64,000 nt of DNA from Janthinobacterium sp. GW458P (GTDB taxonomy: Bacteria; Pseudomonadota; Gammaproteobacteria; Burkholderiales; Burkholderiaceae_D). Below the pieces are notes generated by a model. The model saw nothing but the letters and a program-made list of their open reading frames with translations, was not told the DNA's origin and did no database searches. The stretch spans positions 15,795-79,794 of the forward strand of contig NZ_NEGZ01000008.1 in NCBI RefSeq assembly GCF_002127585.1, written 5' to 3'. This document shows positions 24,585 to 32,561 of the stretch, one piece after another; the first letter of the stretch is position 1; every line of letters starts with the position of its first letter. Position numbers and translations under genes: made by a program.

Positions 24585-25013
24585 ATGCAGATTAACGGTA
24601 TGGATTTACCCGTCGAGTATATTGCTTTTGCGGCAAGATATCGGGATGCGGCAGGATTCTGCAATTTGAGGCTGAAGGAGGAGATTGATTCTTTCGGTCG
24701 CGTGCTGCAGACGGAATTGGCTCACATCTATACGGATGCCGTCGAATTGACTGCCCGGACAGCGCAGCTTGGGGCGTATTTCGTCGGCGATGGCTGCTAT
24801 GGAGAGCCTGGAAGCGGCAGTGCTGGCCCGGGAGCCATGCCGGACATCGTTGATTTTACAGAAATCATTTGTTTCGGCATGGCCGGTGACGGCAGTCCAT
24901 TCTGTCTCGATTTCAGGGGCGCCCGGGGCGCGCCCTCTGTCATCTTGTGGGACGATGATTACTGGCGGAAGATTTCAAACTCCCTTGAAGACTTTTTATT
25001 GTTATTTTCTTGA
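24585..25013 (+). CDS. SUKH (SMI1/KNR4-like) family protein
   Basis: A 142-residue protein with the SUKH pattern: LPVEYIAFAARYRDAAGFCN, then IICFGMAGDGSPFCLDFR and VILWDDDYWRKISNSLEDFL. In bacteria these proteins often act as immunity proteins against secreted toxins or as binding modules. No toxin gene is adjacent. An ATG at 24600 is an alternative start. The ribosome site is weak. Confidence 0.75.
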   Translation: MQINGMDLPVEYIAFAARYRDAAGFCNLRLKEEIDSFGRVLQTELAHIYTDAVELTARTAQLGAYFVGDGCYGEPGSGSAGPGAMPDIVDFTEIICFGMAGDGSPFCLDFRGARGAPSVILWDDDYWRKISNSLEDFLLLFS

Positions 25014-25131
25014 TCGCTTACCGGGGCAACTGCTGCAGCGCGCGAGGCAAGCCCGCGCGCTGCCCGAGTCTAAGTAACCCCCAATAAATTATTGTGATTT
25101 CTGACTTCCATAACCGGCGCTCTGCGGCGTT

Positions 25132-25170
25132 GCCCGCTGCTAGCAGTGCTCGCACTGCGTCGCAGCGGGC
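25132..25170. repeat. Nested hairpin between SUKH and MFS genes
   Basis: Outer arms GCCCGCTGC and GCAGCGGGC (25132-25140, 25162-25170) with an inner CAGTGC/GCACTG stem. It lies within a 216-base gap and may also end transcription of the convergent genes. Such nested GC hairpins often occur as dispersed chromosomal repeats. Confidence 0.6.
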
Positions 25171-25229
25171 GCCTTGCATAGCATCCAGTTCTGTTCGTCA
25201 TAAATTCACAATAATTTCCTGAAGATTAC

Positions 25230-26534
25230 TTAGCGTCCCACCGTCTGCCGCTGATCCTTGATGAACAGCGCCGTCAGCATGCCGATCACGCACACGCCGA
25301 TCACATAATAGGCGGGGCCCAGCACGTTGTTCTTCAACATCAGGGTCACGACCACGGGCGTCAGGCCGCCGAAAATGGCGTACGACAAGTTGTAGGAAAA
25401 CGACAGTCCCGAGAAGCGCACCTGGGCCGGAAACGCCTGCACCAGCACGTAGGGTACGGCGCCGACGACGCCGACGAACAGGCCCGTCATCGCGTACAGA
25501 GGCAGCAGCAGGTCGGGGCGGGTGCCGACGGTGGTGTAGAAGAGATAGGTACTGATGGCCAGCAGCACGGAGCCGGTGAAGATCACGCGCTTGCCGCCCA
25601 GGCGGTCGGCCAGCATGCCGGCGATGATGCAGCCGAAGGCCAGGCACAGGGTCGCCACGGTATTGGCCACCAGCGTGGTGCGCGGCGCGATGTGGTGGAT
25701 TTTTTGCAGCAGGGCAGGTGTCATCAGGATGACGACGACGATGCCGGCCGACAGCATCCACGTCAGCAGCATCGACACGACGACGGCGCCACGGTGGCTG
25801 CGCAGCACGGATTTCAAAGGCATTTCCGTGGCCAGCGCCTTGCGCTGCTGCATTTCCGCAAAGACGGGGGTTTCATGCAGCCAGCGGCGCAGATACATGG
25901 CGCCGAAGCCGAAGATACCACCCAGCAAGAATGGATAGCGCCAGGCGCCGTCGGCGATTTCCCCCGGCGTATAGACGGTGTTGAGGCCCGTCGCGACGAG
26001 CGAACCGAGCAGGATGCCCACCGTCAGGCCCGCCGTCAGCACGCCGCAGGCAAAGCCCGTGTAGCGGCTCGGCACGTGTTCCGAGACAAACACCCAGGCG
26101 CCCGGCACTTCGCCGCCCACGGCCGCGCCCTGGAAGATGCGCATCAGCAGCAGCAGCAGCGGGGCGGCCAGGCCGATGCTGGCGTAGGTGGGCAGCAGGC
26201 CGATCAGCAGTGTCGGCACGGCCATCATCAGGATGGACAATGTGAACATGCGCTTGCGGCCGAGCAAGTCGCCGAAGTGGGCCATGACGATGCCGCCCAG
26301 CGGACGCACGACGTAGCCGGCGGCGAAGATGCCGAAGGTTTGCAGCAAGCGCAGCCAGTCCGGCATTTCCGGCGGGAAGAACAACTGGCCGATGGCGTTG
26401 GCGAAGAAGACGAAGATGATGAAATCGTAGAATTCCAGCGCGCCGCCGAGGGCGGCCAGCGACAGGGTCTTGTAGTCTTGCTGGGTGAGGGGACGGCTTG
26501 CGGCGTGGATGGCGGCGGTGTTGGAAGTAGGCAT
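25230..26534 (-). CDS. MFS transporter, metabolite:H+ symporter (MHS) family
   Basis: A 434-residue inner membrane transporter with about 12 helices. The loop 2-3 signature is seen in HFGDLLGRKRMF, the domain-linking motif in AGMLADRLGGKRVIF, and the family start in LSLAALGGALEFYDFIIFVF. LRIFQGAAVGGEVPGAWVF is typical of ProP/citrate/ketoglutarate-type symporters. Substrate candidates are organic acids or osmolytes, and the sequence does not decide. It is divergent from the SDR gene. Confidence 0.88.
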   Translation of the reverse strand: MPTSNTAAIHAASRPLTQQDYKTLSLAALGGALEFYDFIIFVFFANAIGQLFFPPEMPDWLRLLQTFGIFAAGYVVRPLGGIVMAHFGDLLGRKRMFTLSILMMAVPTLLIGLLPTYASIGLAAPLLLLLMRIFQGAAVGGEVPGAWVFVSEHVPSRYTGFACGVLTAGLTVGILLGSLVATGLNTVYTPGEIADGAWRYPFLLGGIFGFGAMYLRRWLHETPVFAEMQQRKALATEMPLKSVLRSHRGAVVVSMLLTWMLSAGIVVVILMTPALLQKIHHIAPRTTLVANTVATLCLAFGCIIAGMLADRLGGKRVIFTGSVLLAISTYLFYTTVGTRPDLLLPLYAMTGLFVGVVGAVPYVLVQAFPAQVRFSGLSFSYNLSYAIFGGLTPVVVTLMLKNNVLGPAYYVIGVCVIGMLTALFIKDQRQTVGR

Positions 26535-26686
26535 GTGTCTCGTTCTTGTGTGTTATCGGAGATTGCCAGATCTAGCATACGCATTTCCGCCGCGTGAGTA
26601 AATGCGGCGCGTATGGGGAGCCGCCTCAGCTGCGCTTAATACAACGCCGCTATCATCAGCGTTGACTTCATTGGAAAGGACATCGC

Positions 26687-27400
26687 ATGAAAATCATGAT
26701 CGTGGGCGCCAGCCGGGGCCTGGGACGCGCGCTCGTCGACGGGCTGAGCGAGGGAAACGAGCTGGTCGGCGTGTCGCGCCAGCGGCCCGCGGGCGCCGAT
26801 GCGGGCGATAGCGCCGCCGTGCAGTGGATCGCGGCGGACATGGCCGAACCCATGGCGGCGGTCGAGCAGATCGCGCGCGAGGCGCCGGCCGACCTCGACG
26901 TGCTGATCTACAACCTGGGCGTGTGGGAAGAAAAGGCGTTCACCGATGACTACGCTTTCCTCGACGACGGGGACGAGGCCATCGTCGACATGATCAATAT
27001 CAACATCACGGCCACGATATTGCTGCTCAAGCGCCTCGTGCCGCGCCTGCTCGCCAGCTCCAAGCCGCTGCTGATATTGACGGGTTCCACCTCCGGCTTG
27101 CGCCAGAGCGGCCGCCCGGAAGTGGCGTTCAGCGCCTCGAAGTTCGCCCTGAACGGCATCGCCGACGCCTTGCGCGAAAGCTTCCGCGCACAGGGACTGG
27201 CCGTGACGGCGCTGCAGCTCGGCTATCTGAATACCTACGATGGCTTGGCCGTGCCGCTGGCGGACGCCGCCGCGCGGGGCGAGGGCGAGCTGATCCCCGT
27301 GCATGACGTCGTCACCGTCGTGCGCGCCTTGCTGAGCCTGTCGAACGTGTCCTTCGTGCGCGAGCTGGTGATGCCGGCGCTGCGCGACGAGCGCTTCTAG
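26687..27400 (+). CDS. SDR-family protein with Phe at the catalytic Tyr position
   Basis: A 237-residue Rossmann protein. The nucleotide-binding GASRGLG is at residues 7-13, the NLG (NNAG-like) at 76-78 and the Ser motif LTGSTSG at 131-137. The YxxxK signature reads F148-S-A-S-K152. Replacement of the catalytic Tyr by Phe should remove or greatly weaken normal reductase chemistry. It might bind NAD(P)H as a sensor or use another acid. The gene stands alone and is convergent with the next one (3-base gap). Confidence 0.85.
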   Translation: MKIMIVGASRGLGRALVDGLSEGNELVGVSRQRPAGADAGDSAAVQWIAADMAEPMAAVEQIAREAPADLDVLIYNLGVWEEKAFTDDYAFLDDGDEAIVDMININITATILLLKRLVPRLLASSKPLLILTGSTSGLRQSGRPEVAFSASKFALNGIADALRESFRAQGLAVTALQLGYLNTYDGLAVPLADAAARGEGELIPVHDVVTVVRALLSLSNVSFVRELVMPALRDERF

Positions 27401-27403
27401 CCG

Positions 27404-27922
27404 TTAGGCGTCGTCGCCGTAGACTGCGCTCCAGCCGAGACGCTCTTCCAGCCACTCATCCGCCTCGGACGAGTCCATCTGCAGCAGCAGCGCGCCCAGC
27501 CGCAGTTGGCCCTTGGCAAGCGCCAGCACGGCGAACACGGATTCGAGCATGACGGGGTCGAGCTGGCCCTGCAGGTCGCGCGCGGCGATGGCGGGCAGCT
27601 GCGCCCAGGCCGCCTGGTAGCTGGCGGCCAGCCAGTCCGGCAGCGGCGGATTGTGCTTGCGGTGGCGTTCCAGCTCGATCAGGGCGATGAGCGCATAGAA
27701 ATCTTCCTCGCGCGCATAGGCGCCGCCCAGCATGTGGACGAGCTGGGGCACGGCCGCATACGAGGCGACACCCACGTCGCCCTGGTGGTGCAGCTCGTCC
27801 CACAGCTCATGCCAGACATCCTCGCCCGCCTGCATGGCCTTGAGCGCCGCGGCCACGTCGTAAGGCACGCGGTAGCCGCCTTCCAGGGTGGGCCAGATGG
27901 GATCGTCGAGTGATAGCAGCAT
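27404..27922 (-). CDS. Unknown helical protein
   Basis: A 172-residue protein without signal peptide or membrane segments. The sequence is rich in Leu, Ala and Trp with helix-loop-helix periodicity (VPQLVHMLGGAYAREEDFYA, LIALIELERHRKHNPPLPDW) that recalls HEAT-like repeats. Similar helical proteins often sit in variable loci near the next gene type. It may share a transcript with the gene starting at 29155 (42-base gap). I do not recognise a family. Confidence 0.65.
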   Translation of the reverse strand: MLLSLDDPIWPTLEGGYRVPYDVAAALKAMQAGEDVWHELWDELHHQGDVGVASYAAVPQLVHMLGGAYAREEDFYALIALIELERHRKHNPPLPDWLAASYQAAWAQLPAIAARDLQGQLDPVMLESVFAVLALAKGQLRLGALLLQMDSSEADEWLEERLGWSAVYGDDA

Positions 27923-27964
27923 GGGTTTCCTTCATGGAACAGTGCCCGCCTGGGCAAACGCGCA

Positions 27965-29155
27965 CTATACAAGCACGCGGCGCACGCAGCGCGCATAGCC
28001 GTCAAGCGCGTGCGCATTTTGGTAGGCAACGCCCGTGTCGAAATCCTTGCACCAGGCTTCGTCTTCGCTGTCGCCCGGTTCGCTCGACCAGTGCCAGTTG
28101 GGGCGGAATGCGTCTTTCAAGGTCGCATACAGCAAGGTCTGCTCGCGCCGATCCGGCAGGCTGTGGCCCAGGCTGGCGGCCCAGTTGGATGCCGCTTGCC
28201 AGGACTGGTACTCCAGCTCGCACTCGTCCGGCAGCAGCACCAGGTGGTAGTCGGGCGCGCCATCCCCGCCGAGGATCAGGCCGGCATAGCGTTCGCCCTG
28301 CTGCAAGGGGACGGGCGCGGCGGCCGAGGGCGGCAGTTCGGCGCGGCGCACGGCGCAGGCGCGGCCTGAGTAGGTCTTGCGAAAGTTGTACTGGGTGCCG
28401 TTGTCGAAATCGTGGCTCCAGGCCATGCGGGGCAGGATGGCGTCCGCTTCCGACGACCAGTACCACGCAGCGGGAAACGCGTGGCCCAGGTTGGCGTGCA
28501 GCAAGGCCAGTTCGCTGCGCGTCGGCAAACAGGCGCCGCGCGCCGCGGCCCAGTCCAGCGCGGCTTGCCAGGGCAGGGCATCGGCCTCGCCGGGCAGCAG
28601 GAACAGCTGGTAACTGGCGCCGCCATCCTGGCCAGGCATGACGCCCGCGTAGCGCTCGCCGGCAACGGCGCCCAGCACGCCCGGGCAATGCTCGAACCAG
28701 CCATCGTCTTCTTCCGTGGCAATAAACGCCGCGATCAGTGCTTGCTGCGTCAGCGGCGCGGCGGCCAGCAGGGTGTTAAAGCAATTAATCGCCGAAGCGT
28801 GGGGCGTGCCGGCGCCGTTGGCGATGCCGACGAGAAAGTCGCCTGCCCAGTCGGGCAAGGTGGCGATCAGCCGCGGCAGTTCCTGCAGCAGGGCGGCGCA
28901 ATACGCCGTCTCGCCGAAGCGCCAGGCGGCGCGGCTGGCCGTCTGGTAGGCGCCGTAATCGTGTTCGGCTTGCACGGACTGAAAAATGGCCAGTGCGTAG
29001 TGCGCGCCTTCATTCCCCGTCAGCGCATCGAGCATGGCGCAGTAGCGCCGGAAACGCCGCTGGGCTTCCTCGGGCGGCGTGACGGTGTCGTCATCCTGGA
29101 CGACGTTACCCACAATTAATAATTCGGCTTTCCAGAGTTCAAAGGCTGTCGGCAT
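27965..29155 (-). CDS. Unknown protein with two DUF1566-like C-terminal modules
   Basis: A 396-residue protein. The first ~170 residues are helical without a known motif. Two similar modules follow, each with a GERYAG start, a WQAA/DWAA helix, SLPDRREQTLLYA or LPTRSELALLHA, then WYWSSE or WHWSSE and HDFDNGTQYNF or KDFDTGVAYQN, ending in CAVRR or CVRRV. The WSS...VRR pattern is that of DUF1566 (Lcl C-terminal/FGE-like) domains. There is no signal peptide. The role is unknown. A surface or ligand-binding function is only a guess. Confidence 0.7.
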   Translation of the reverse strand: MPTAFELWKAELLIVGNVVQDDDTVTPPEEAQRRFRRYCAMLDALTGNEGAHYALAIFQSVQAEHDYGAYQTASRAAWRFGETAYCAALLQELPRLIATLPDWAGDFLVGIANGAGTPHASAINCFNTLLAAAPLTQQALIAAFIATEEDDGWFEHCPGVLGAVAGERYAGVMPGQDGGASYQLFLLPGEADALPWQAALDWAAARGACLPTRSELALLHANLGHAFPAAWYWSSEADAILPRMAWSHDFDNGTQYNFRKTYSGRACAVRRAELPPSAAAPVPLQQGERYAGLILGGDGAPDYHLVLLPDECELEYQSWQAASNWAASLGHSLPDRREQTLLYATLKDAFRPNWHWSSEPGDSEDEAWCKDFDTGVAYQNAHALDGYARCVRRVLV

Positions 29156-29228
29156 CGGTGTGACTGGCGAGAGTGACGAAGGTGATTATTATGCCCGCGC
29201 CAGCCGTGTTTTAGCGTGCCGGTTGAAC

Positions 29229-29714
29229 ATGCTACAGTCCGCCTTTGCCGCCAGCCTGGCGCGGCCTTCCTGGATCACGTCGATGCCCACCTGGACTTCC
29301 CCGCCCCAACTCGTCGCCCTCGCCGCCTTCTATGCGCGGGCGCAAGCCCATCCTGAAACAATCAGTGACGCTGTCTTCCTGGCAAACGTGAAAGCTGCCC
29401 ACTGGCCCACCAATTGCTGGAGTTATGTGGAAGCATCGTTCGCCATCATCGCCCCAGCCTGCCTGCTGCGTCCGCATCTGACCGCCGAGCTGATTGCATG
29501 CCCCATCGACGCCATGATCGCCGGCGGCCTCGAGGATGCGGGCGAGGTCATTGCAATCGGCCTGGACTGCGCCAGGCGCGACGCGCCGTATGTGGAGGTA
29601 AGCGAGGATGGCAGGCGCTGGCTGACGCAGCTGTGGCCGGGACTGGGGGAGGTGGTCGAGACCGTGTTCCGGGCCAGGCTGCAGGCGGCGCTGGCCGATG
29701 ACGAGGATGAATGA
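29229..29714 (+). CDS. Unknown small protein
   Basis: A 161-residue protein from ATG 29229. The reading frame is open further upstream, but the extension would overlap the divergent gene. There is an acidic C-terminus (ADDEDE), and Cys, Trp and Ala-rich helices in the centre (WPTNCWSYVEASFAIIAPAC). It has no membrane segment strong enough to call and no known domain. It lies 82 bases before the MarR-GNAT gene. Confidence 0.6.
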   Translation: MLQSAFAASLARPSWITSMPTWTSPPQLVALAAFYARAQAHPETISDAVFLANVKAAHWPTNCWSYVEASFAIIAPACLLRPHLTAELIACPIDAMIAGGLEDAGEVIAIGLDCARRDAPYVEVSEDGRRWLTQLWPGLGEVVETVFRARLQAALADDEDE

Positions 29715-29753
29715 ACGACCAACTAACGCCCACGCTTGACGCCGAAAGCCCGT

Positions 29754-29773
29754 TTACGTTAGGGTATACGTAA
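29754..29773. promoter_or_regulatory. Candidate operator of the MarR-GNAT gene
   Basis: TTACGT (29754-29759) and ACGTAA (29768-29773) form an inverted repeat with an eight-base centre, 24 bases before the start codon. Its position and shape fit autoregulation by the MarR domain. Confidence 0.5.
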
Positions 29774-29796
29774 CTACTTACATATATTCTGATCTC

Positions 29797-30753
29797 ATGT
29801 CTTCCAACCTGCAAACCTATGGCTCGCTGATGCTGGCCAGCCGCCTGCGCCGTCTTTCCGATCAACTGTATGCGGGCGTCGATACCAGCTATCTGGCGGC
29901 CGGCGTCGAGCTGACGTCGCGCTGTTTCCCCTTGTTATTGCTGCTGCGCGACAACGGCCCTACGGCTATCACGGCCCTGGCCGCGCAGATCGGGCAGACG
30001 CATCCGGTGGTGGTGCAGCTGGGGCGCAAGCTGCTCGATGCCGGTGTGGTGCTGGAGCTGCCGGACGCCAGGGATGAGCGGCGCCGCCTGCTGGCGCTGT
30101 CCGACGCGGGGCAAGCCTTGCTGCGCAACATGGCGCCCCTGTGGGACGACGTGCGCGCCGCCGTCGACGCCGTGTTCGAACAGGGCACGCCGCAGCTGAT
30201 GGCCAGCCTGGACCGGGCCGAAGCGCGCCTGCAGGCGCAAGGCTTCGGCGAGATGATCGCCGCCTGCCGGCGCCAGCGCGAGCGGGCCGCCGTGGAGATC
30301 ATCGACTATGCGCCGCCGTTTGCGGCCGATTTCAAGCGCCTCAATATCGCCTGGCTGGAACGATACTTTTATGTCGAGGCGCTCGACGACCAGGTGCTGT
30401 CCGACCCGCAACGCTCTATCCTCGACGACGGCGGGCAGATTTTCCTCGCGCGTTTGGACGGCAAGATCGTCGGCACCTGCGCCCTGATCCGCGCCGGCGG
30501 AAACAGCATCGAGCTGTCGAAGATGGCCGTCACGCCCGCATGCCAGGGGCTGGGCATCGCGCGCCGGTTGATCGAACGGGCCTTCGACGCCTTCGAGGCG
30601 AGCGGCGCCAAGCTGCTGTTCCTGGAGTCGAACAGCAAGCTGGGGCCCGCCATCGGCCTGTATGAAAGCAGCGGTTTTACCCACGTGGCGCGGCCGGCCG
30701 GCGACGCCCATTACCAGCGCGCCGACGTCTACATGGAGTGGCAGGGCAGGTAG
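29797..30753 (+). CDS. MarR-GNAT fusion: HTH regulator with acetyltransferase domain
   Basis: A 318-residue protein. Residues 1-150 are a MarR winged helix (LTSRCFPLLLLLRDN, then TAITALAAQIGQTHPVVVQL and DARDERRRLLALSDAG). Residues 165-318 are a GNAT domain with the acetyl-CoA loop MAVTPACQGLGIARRLIERA and the C-terminal LYESSGFTHV. Such fusions occur widely in proteobacteria and Actinobacteria. The effector molecule and acetylation target are unknown. An inverted repeat 24 bases upstream may be its own operator. Confidence 0.9.
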   Translation: MSSNLQTYGSLMLASRLRRLSDQLYAGVDTSYLAAGVELTSRCFPLLLLLRDNGPTAITALAAQIGQTHPVVVQLGRKLLDAGVVLELPDARDERRRLLALSDAGQALLRNMAPLWDDVRAAVDAVFEQGTPQLMASLDRAEARLQAQGFGEMIAACRRQRERAAVEIIDYAPPFAADFKRLNIAWLERYFYVEALDDQVLSDPQRSILDDGGQIFLARLDGKIVGTCALIRAGGNSIELSKMAVTPACQGLGIARRLIERAFDAFEASGAKLLFLESNSKLGPAIGLYESSGFTHVARPAGDAHYQRADVYMEWQGR

Positions 30754-30822
30754 CACGCGCCAGGGCGCCACGCGGCGCTCCCCATCGGCCGTCTCCCGCG
30801 TTACAATACGTGCTCCCATAAC

Positions 30823-30836
30823 GGAACCATGGTTCC
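30823..30836. promoter_or_regulatory. Palindrome GGAACCATGGTTCC upstream of tetR-type gene
   Basis: A perfect 14-base palindrome 25-38 bases before the TetR start codon, the usual place and type of site for an autoregulated TetR-family repressor. Confidence 0.55.
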
Positions 30837-30860
30837 ACTATCGAGAGACGCCGACGCCGC

Positions 30861-31508
30861 ATGCCTTCCTTCCCGATGCCCTTCCCGCAGATGATCGTTC
30901 CACCGGAGCCCACCCAGGCGCGCAGCAAGCAGGCGTTCGAGCGCCTGCTGCTGGTGGGCGAACAGTTGCTGGCGGAAAACCGTTTCGATGAAATCGGCGT
31001 GGCCGACCTGGCCCGGCTGGCGGAAACCTCGGTCGGCACGTTTTACCGTTTATTGGGCGACAAGGACACCCTGAGCCGCTTGCTGCTGCAGCGTTTTTTT
31101 TCCGACATGGTGGAAAAGGTCGAGACCCTGACGGAGTTGCGCCAGTGGGAAGGGCGCAGCCTGGAGGAGTTCATCCGCGCCATGGTGGCCATGTTCGTGG
31201 CCGTCAACACGGGCCGGCGCGGCGTGCTGCGCGCCCTGATCACGCGCGCGTCGCAGGATGCGCAATTCCGCGACAGGGTGCACCAGATCAATCATCTGAT
31301 CTCGCAGCGCACGGTCGCCGTGCTGGCCAGCAAGTCGTCCAGCATCCGCCACCCGAACCCCACGCAGGCCATGATGGTCGTGCCGCCCGTGCTGCTGGGC
31401 ATACTGAACCAGCATACCTTGACGGGCTCGCTATCCTTTTTGTCGGGCGTGGCGCTCGAGGATGAACTGGTGCGTGTTGCTTTAAATTACCTGACTTCAG
31501 ATATTTAG
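30861..31508 (+). CDS. TetR-family transcriptional regulator
   Basis: A 215-residue regulator. The N-terminal HTH covers about residues 17-65 (RSKQAFERLLLVGEQLLAEN, FDEIGVADLARLAETSVGTF, then YRLLGDKDTL). The rest is a helical ligand-binding domain. The first 16 residues are a Pro-rich tail. The ligand is unknown. The alpha/beta hydrolase gene follows 107 bases downstream on the same strand and could be a target. Confidence 0.88.
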   Translation: MPSFPMPFPQMIVPPEPTQARSKQAFERLLLVGEQLLAENRFDEIGVADLARLAETSVGTFYRLLGDKDTLSRLLLQRFFSDMVEKVETLTELRQWEGRSLEEFIRAMVAMFVAVNTGRRGVLRALITRASQDAQFRDRVHQINHLISQRTVAVLASKSSSIRHPNPTQAMMVVPPVLLGILNQHTLTGSLSFLSGVALEDELVRVALNYLTSDI

Positions 31509-31524
31509 CGATTTAACTTGAAAT

Positions 31525-31540
31525 CGGAATTCGGATTCCG
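31525..31540. promoter_or_regulatory. Inverted repeat CGGAATTCGGATTCCG between tetR and hydrolase
   Basis: Arms CGGAAT and ATTCCG around a four-base centre, 17 bases after the TetR stop and 75 bases before the hydrolase start. It could be a regulator site. It is too short for a terminator and lacks a T-run. Confidence 0.35.
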
Positions 31541-31615
31541 TATTATGTTTTCCAACAGCAGGAAAACATATTCCTGCACCTGAACACAAAGCATGTTCAA
31601 CAGCAAGGAGACAGA

Positions 31616-32410
31616 ATGCGGCGTCACACGACATCCGATGTTCCATTGCATTACCTCGACCTGGGCAAGGGGCAGGGAGATCCTGTGTTTTTGCTGCACG
31701 GCCTCGGCTCCTGCGCCGCAGACTGGCGCCCGCAGATCGACGCCCTCGGCGCAAGCTATCGCCTGATCGTGCCCGACCTGCGCGGCCATGGCGCCAGTCC
31801 CGCGCCAGGCTGCGACTGGCAGATCGGCGACTTCGCCAATGACCTCTTCAACCTGATGGACCAGCTCGACGTGGCGCGCGCGCACATCGTCGGTTTTTCC
31901 CTGGGCGGCATGGTGGGCCTGGAAATGGCCAACCGCGCCCCTGGCCGGGTGGCCAGTTTGTGCCTGATCAACTCGCAACCGTTCCAGGGCAGCAAGCCCG
32001 CCTCGCTGCTGTTTGCCTACTGGCTGCGGCGCACGGTGATCGCCACCGTGGGCTTGAGGCCCATGGGCAAGATTATCGGCAAGAAACTGTTTCCCGATCC
32101 GCCACAGCAGGCGCTCGTCGAGCGTTTCGCCGCGCAGATGGCGGGCATGGACAAGCGCGCCTACCTGGCCGCCCTCGACGCCATCTTTCACTGGGATATC
32201 GACATCCATTTCCAGGCCCTGGCCATGCCCGTCCTCATCATGGCGGCCGACCAGGATTACACGCCCGTCGCCAGCAAGCGGGCCTTTGCCGCACAGATTC
32301 AGCATTGCGAGTTTGAAATCATCGCGAACTCGCGCCACGCCACGCCCCTGGACCAGGCGCAGCGTGTGAATACCTTGTTGCAGTCCTTCCTCGCCATACA
32401 TTCAAAATAA
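31616..32410 (+). CDS. Alpha/beta hydrolase
   Basis: A 264-residue hydrolase. The oxyanion region is HGLGSCAADW, the nucleophile elbow GFSLGGMVG (Ser about 102), the acid Asp likely in MAADQDYTP and the His in NSRHATPLD. There is no signal peptide, so it is cytoplasmic. The general form fits esterases and 3-oxoadipate enol-lactonase relatives. The substrate is unknown. It probably belongs to the regulon of the TetR gene upstream. Confidence 0.85.
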   Translation: MRRHTTSDVPLHYLDLGKGQGDPVFLLHGLGSCAADWRPQIDALGASYRLIVPDLRGHGASPAPGCDWQIGDFANDLFNLMDQLDVARAHIVGFSLGGMVGLEMANRAPGRVASLCLINSQPFQGSKPASLLFAYWLRRTVIATVGLRPMGKIIGKKLFPDPPQQALVERFAAQMAGMDKRAYLAALDAIFHWDIDIHFQALAMPVLIMAADQDYTPVASKRAFAAQIQHCEFEIIANSRHATPLDQAQRVNTLLQSFLAIHSK

Positions 32411-32561
32411 ACAGGCCGCTTGCCGCAGGGGCAGGGGGCCGGGAATCAGCCATCGCAGGACGGGTGCACGCTTTTTGCGCGCCGGTATCGTTACGTCTTG
32501 TGATTCTGCAAACCGGCCGTCCGCCAATGTTGCCAGCGAGCATGAAAAACATGGAGACGCT

